Shown here piece by piece: positions 5,191 to 8,270 of a stretch of DNA of 8,270 nt. Under the pieces are notes generated by a model that was not told the DNA's origin, did no database searches, and saw only the letters and a list, made by a program, of their open reading frames with translations. The DNA comes from Pseudomonadota bacterium (GTDB taxonomy: Bacteria > Bdellovibrionota_B > Oligoflexia > Oligoflexales > Bin106): contig JAPOQT010000085.1 of assembly GCA_026710525.1 (NCBI GenBank), positions 1 through 8,270 of the forward strand. The letters are read 5' to 3'. The translations under genes and the position numbers were made by a program. The stretch's first letter is position 1. Every line of letters starts with the position of its first letter.

Positions 5191-6987
5191 ATGCGATCAT
5201 CTAAGAGTGTCCCTATGCGACTCCTTTTTTATGACCTCCTTGACTCCACCATGGATGAGGCTCGCCGCCAACTCAAGATAGGGGAAGCGTCGCAACCAGC
5301 CTGTACTCCCTATCCCCTACAACATGAAGAACAACTAGCCACAGATGATAAAACTCATCATCACCCGTTACTATTACCTTTTGGCGTGTCTTGTCGACAA
5401 CAGAAAAAAGGCTATGGCCAGCAAGATCAAACAGGGGAGCGACGGCCCTGGTATTCTCCAAGTGGCAACATGTATCTCACCCTTGTTTTTCCTACTCAAG
5501 TACCACCTTATTTTAGTCTTGAAGTCGGACTAGTGCTCACCAAAATTCTTAAGGATGACCTTGGTTTTAGCCCTACGCTCAAATGGCCAAATGACTTACT
5601 CATCGACGGCAAAAAACTTGGTGGCATCCTTATGGAAAGCACGACCATCTCCCTCAGTGAACAACAGGTACCATGCACTCTCATTGGCATAGGCATTAAC
5701 TTAAAATCATCAGATCAGCTCCAACTATTAGGTGCCACATCACTCGAAGATTGGCATGTGTGCTGGCAACCTAATCAACTGGCTAAAAAAATAGCTCTGA
5801 GTTTCAGTGGAATCATAGGTACCGCTCATCATAGAAGCAACGTCAGTCAATTACCTAATGATGTCATGAAAACACTCATGACTCATTTACCCTCCCTTGG
5901 CTTACTGATGAAATACTCAAACAACCAAAAACCACAATATGCTCTGTGGTCAGGTTTAAATTCATCTGGTCATATGGTAGTACGACCTCTCATACCTCCC
6001 ACATTGTTGGCAACTCAAAATAGGGATCAATTCATCTACCACGTTTCATCACATGATGCACCAGAATTTTGTTTCCTCGATGACCACCACGGCTATTGCG
6101 GATGGCTCGAAGCCGGGCATACCCATCTCAAAGCCATGATTGATGGTAGGTCAGTAGAAAAACTCAATCAGGGAATGTCATGGCTTTTATCAGATATTTT
6201 GGTATCGTCATCTCCTACTCAAGATACAAAACAGGTTAACTCAACTTGGCTCAGTGATTTTACTCATTGGGTGGGTCAGTTCGTACCACCCACCAAAGAT
6301 TCACCATGGCCTATTTACCTTGGTGCTACTGGCGATCAGCAGGTTCGCCATCTTCTGTATCATGCACTGGGAAGTCTTCCTGGATACATGTGCGTGATGA
6401 TTGAGAAAAAAACTCATAAACTCACTCTGAGCAAGGAAGTGTTTCAAACCATGGGATTTGATCGTATCTGTTTACTTGAAAGTGTGTTATCTGACGTTTA
6501 TGCGGCACAAGGCTCGACCTGGTTTATGGCTATCTCATTTGGCACGGCGATTACCATAGATTTTTGTCGAGTTGGTGGTGAGTTTCTTGGTGGCGCCATT
6601 TTAGCTGGCGACTATCTCACAGGACGCTCGTTACATCAAAACATTCCAGCCCTCCCACACGTCAATCTTCAAGAAACACCCGAAACAGAAGAACTGCTAA
6701 AACCAGGGTTTTCAACTAAAAAAGCTGTGGCCGTTGGCATAAAAAGTAAAACATTAGGCGCTATCTCTCTTTTGTGGTCAGAGGTAAACCGGAGTGAAAA
6801 AAAACTGGGACATTCTCATCTCAACACGATTTTCATCAGTGGTGGCGGCCGCCATTATTATCAGGACACCATCTCTTCAGTTTTAACAACAGAACTGCCA
6901 TCCCATAATATGGTTATCAATGACCGCCACAATGTGCTAACAGGTTTGAAAATACTTGCTATGAATAGCAGCAAGTTAACCAAGTAA
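5191..6987 (+). CDS. fused biotin protein ligase / type III pantothenate kinase-like protein
   Basis: The 598-residue protein joins two enzymes. Residues 1-270 are a biotin-[acetyl-CoA carboxylase] ligase without the N-terminal DNA-binding domain: DLLDSTMDEA (16-24), biotin-loop region 68-93 ending WYSPSGNMYLTL, KWPNDLLIDGKKLGGILMES (131-150), IGIGINL (165-171), and a C-terminal small domain about 236-270. Residues about 300-598 resemble CoaX: GFDR (422-425), FGTAITID (450-457), GGAI (467-470), a GFSTKKAVAVGI segment and ISGGG (549-553). BirA-CoaX fusions are known in Neisseria. Oddities: the kinase DxGNT motif reads EAGHT (307-311), the Asp before xGTA is Ser449, and the ligase GRGRRGR loop reads GYGQQ with extra residues. 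Ligase activity is likely; kinase activity is doubtful. The gene follows nadC by 12 bp. ATG 5215, with AAGAG upstream, is an alternative start. Confidence 0.9.
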   Translation: MRSSKSVPMRLLFYDLLDSTMDEARRQLKIGEASQPACTPYPLQHEEQLATDDKTHHHPLLLPFGVSCRQQKKGYGQQDQTGERRPWYSPSGNMYLTLVFPTQVPPYFSLEVGLVLTKILKDDLGFSPTLKWPNDLLIDGKKLGGILMESTTISLSEQQVPCTLIGIGINLKSSDQLQLLGATSLEDWHVCWQPNQLAKKIALSFSGIIGTAHHRSNVSQLPNDVMKTLMTHLPSLGLLMKYSNNQKPQYALWSGLNSSGHMVVRPLIPPTLLATQNRDQFIYHVSSHDAPEFCFLDDHHGYCGWLEAGHTHLKAMIDGRSVEKLNQGMSWLLSDILVSSSPTQDTKQVNSTWLSDFTHWVGQFVPPTKDSPWPIYLGATGDQQVRHLLYHALGSLPGYMCVMIEKKTHKLTLSKEVFQTMGFDRICLLESVLSDVYAAQGSTWFMAISFGTAITIDFCRVGGEFLGGAILAGDYLTGRSLHQNIPALPHVNLQETPETEELLKPGFSTKKAVAVGIKSKTLGAISLLWSEVNRSEKKLGHSHLNTIFISGGGRHYYQDTISSVLTTELPSHNMVINDRHNVLTGLKILAMNSSKLTK

Positions 6988-6989
6988 TT

Positions 6990-7011
6990 TGTTCAAAACA
7001 AGGAATGAACA
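6990..7011. terminator. weak inverted repeat between convergent genes
   Basis: TGTTCA (6990-6995) and TGAACA (7006-7011) are perfect 6-bp complements with a 10-base loop, lying in the 29-bp gap between the two convergent stop codons. The location suits a shared bidirectional terminator, but there is no T-tract on either strand and the stem is AT-rich, so this is only a possibility. Confidence 0.2.
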
Positions 7012-7016
7012 CTACT

Positions 7017-7904
7017 CTACTGACACGTTGATACCCGCTTATCCTGGCACTCACTGGACTTCAAAATCAATGTCTGACTGAGTTGACCAATTAATTTACC
7101 CCACTTACCGAGGGAGTTAGCAACAGAGACAGCATCACAAACGAGTTCAGCCGTATTCCAATTGGTTCTGCTTAGCTTATAAGGCACTCTTATGATATCC
7201 GTGCGAAAATATGAGTCATCAAGCTGAGCATTGCTGCAATCTACTTGATTGTTTGAAACATCTCGATTCACCCTATTTTGTCTCTGACAATAAGTGACAT
7301 CCTGAACCTTAATTTCGATATCACCTTCGAGATCAGGATCATTCTTTGGCATGTTATTGATAGGTGTCGTGTCAACATCAAAAACCATCTCTGTTGAAAA
7401 ATTAGAATTTCGTCTCGGTTTAATAGGAGCTTCTATTATTTGCTGCCCTTCATCATCCTCTACAGTATCTCCTGTGTCAGGAGCTCCAGTGCCCCTGCTA
7501 GTTCCTACTGGGAATCTTTCAATGGGAATAAACCTCATAGCTCGAGAAGTTTGAGCACAATCCTTTGGGACAAACTCAATGGTCCATTCGTATTTATTGC
7601 CATCCTTCATAACATTGGTCCAAAGAACACTATACCTACGATCAGGGTCATCTAAGAGTATATCAACAACATCATTTGAGTCAGCACAAGTAGTACAGGT
7701 ATTGCCAATCACCCTATATTCATATTCCACTGGCTGGCACTCAGGTCGATTATAGCCAGAGGCTGTACTACAAACATCCCTGCTCGCATCGTAATCATCT
7801 TGCCCTTGGGTCTCTTGAATAATGACATTAGGTGGCGAACTACAACCAACGGTCGCAATGATCGCCATCATAACACCAAGTAGAATTTCAACAAATAGCT
7901 TCAC
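7017..7904 (-). CDS. Cys-rich putative lipoprotein of unknown function
   Basis: I do not recognise this family. Read from the GTG at 7902-7904 the product is 295 residues: KLFVEILLGVMMAIIATVG is a typical lipoprotein signal ending at Cys21 followed by SS, so the protein is probably lipidated and held in the inner or outer membrane. The mature part has ten more Cys (45, 56, 70, 73, 116, 206, 223, 256, 286, 294), including a CTTC pair, which suggests disulfide-bonded periplasmic or surface exposure. An acidic, Gly/Pro/Thr-rich stretch near 130-160 looks like a flexible linker between two Cys-containing parts. A TTG at 7916, directly after an in-frame TAG, would add four residues. The GTG is preferred because GGA lies 7 bases upstream and the signal peptide is then canonical. 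It is convergent with birA-coaX and apparently transcribed alone. Confidence 0.75.
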   Translation of the reverse strand: MKLFVEILLGVMMAIIATVGCSSPPNVIIQETQGQDDYDASRDVCSTASGYNRPECQPVEYEYRVIGNTCTTCADSNDVVDILLDDPDRRYSVLWTNVMKDGNKYEWTIEFVPKDCAQTSRAMRFIPIERFPVGTSRGTGAPDTGDTVEDDEGQQIIEAPIKPRRNSNFSTEMVFDVDTTPINNMPKNDPDLEGDIEIKVQDVTYCQRQNRVNRDVSNNQVDCSNAQLDDSYFRTDIIRVPYKLSRTNWNTAELVCDAVSVANSLGKWGKLIGQLSQTLILKSSECQDKRVSTCQ

Positions 7905-8026
7905 ATTGATATCCAACTATCATCAATAACCATCTCTTTTGAGCTTTACCCAAAACAGAACAAGTCCTAGCTGTTATTTCGGATTTATAAAATATATCTT
8001 TAGATTAAGTTGAAGTGAGCCATTAC

Positions 8027-8048
8027 GCAGCATGTTGTAAGCAGCATG
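8027..8048. repeat. 8-bp direct repeat GCAGCATG
   Basis: GCAGCATG occurs at 8027-8034 and again at 8041-8048, a period of 14 bp. It lies just upstream of the candidate promoter of the minus-strand lipoprotein gene, where an activator might bind. The repeat is short and no third copy is seen. Confidence 0.35.
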
Positions 8049-8126
8049 ATATCACTATTTACGCAAAAAAATCATTCTAATACAACCGTTACTCTTATCA
8101 TTATGATCATCAATTAAAACGAGAAG

Positions 8127-8141
8127 GTCAAAGACTTTGAC
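8127..8141. repeat. 15-bp perfect palindrome (operator-like)
   Basis: GTCAAAG-A-CTTTGAC is a perfect 7-bp inverted repeat around one base. Its right arm overlaps a perfect -35 hexamer TTGACA (8137-8142) on the plus strand, but no -10 follows at 16-18 bp. The layout resembles a repressor site in front of a gene lying beyond the window. Confidence 0.4.
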
Positions 8142-8270
8142 AGGGAGTTCCTTCGAGATCTTTGCTGCTTACTCCCCAATAATCTACCGTCAGACATCAA
8201 CCCCTATCAGGATGAAGATAAGTACAATTAAGTCGTCGTGCTTCCAGCGAATTTTTCATAGACCTTTGTC

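Larger units (their letters stand above)
7905..8270. other. upstream region of the lipoprotein gene, no supportable gene
   Basis: No start-bearing ORF of useful length is present on either strand. On the minus strand, TTCAAC (8014-8009), an 18-bp spacer and TTATAA (7990-7985) form a possible weak promoter for the lipoprotein gene. The region also holds an 8-bp direct repeat (8027-8048), an 8-bp ATGATCAT palindrome (8103-8110) and a 15-bp perfect palindrome (8127-8141). Frame 8118-8228 (plus) is stop-free but lacks a start codon. Confidence 0.45.

Noticed and set aside
5197..7659. Shared 12-mer TCATCTAAGAGT near the birA-coaX start and inside the lipoprotein gene
   Set aside because: There are only two copies, one within coding sequence, with no flanking similarity. 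Likely coincidence.
8118..8231. Plus-strand stop-free stretch reading like a protein fragment (DFDREFLRDL...)
   Set aside because: It has no ATG, GTG or TTG in frame and a stop directly before it. At 37 codons it is compatible with chance, although a gene remnant cannot be excluded.

Overview
The window comes from a Gram-negative bacterium of moderately low GC content. Secreted and lipoprotein-type signal sequences, a Cys-rich lipoprotein, and a receiver protein opening with the VADDS-xxIQKV signature common in deltaproteobacterial and Bdellovibrionota/Oligoflexia-type genomes point loosely to that part of the tree. This placement is an inference from protein style, not from a marker gene. 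I see no phage, transposon, CRISPR array, tRNA or rRNA gene.

Layout. Bases 1-69 hold the tail of a plus-strand gene. Bases 70-592 carry no convincing gene. Part of that stretch (about 341-510) is unusually GC-rich for non-coding DNA here (about 48% by hand count), can be drawn as a closed multi-branch or rod-like RNA, and is followed by a terminator-like hairpin with a T-run. On the minus strand, 593-3049 encodes a large exported zinc metalloprotease with a fungalysin/thermolysin-type propeptide, an HELAH...EGLADY catalytic site and a C-terminal membrane anchor. Its 286-bp upstream region (3050-3335) is very AT-rich, shared with the divergent operon, and carries three separate inverted repeats.

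The plus-strand operon 3336-6987 has three tightly packed genes. The first is a receiver-domain protein whose phospho-acceptor Asp is replaced by Ser. The second is nadC (quinolinate phosphoribosyltransferase, NAD synthesis). The third is a fusion of biotin protein ligase with type III pantothenate kinase (BirA-CoaX; biotin attachment plus the first step of CoA synthesis). The operon joins three cofactor functions (NAD, biotin, CoA) to a probably phosphorylation-independent receiver protein. Both halves of the fusion deviate at family signature motifs, most strikingly in the kinase half.

Convergent with the operon, 7017-7904 (minus) encodes a Cys-rich putative lipoprotein of unknown function. 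The last 354 bases hold its probable promoter region, a direct repeat and a 15-bp perfect palindrome, but no gene I can support.

The most noteworthy items are the degenerate kinase motifs in the BirA-CoaX fusion, the Ser-substituted receiver at the head of a cofactor operon, the cluster of inverted repeats at 3050-3335, and the candidate structured RNA at about 358-535.
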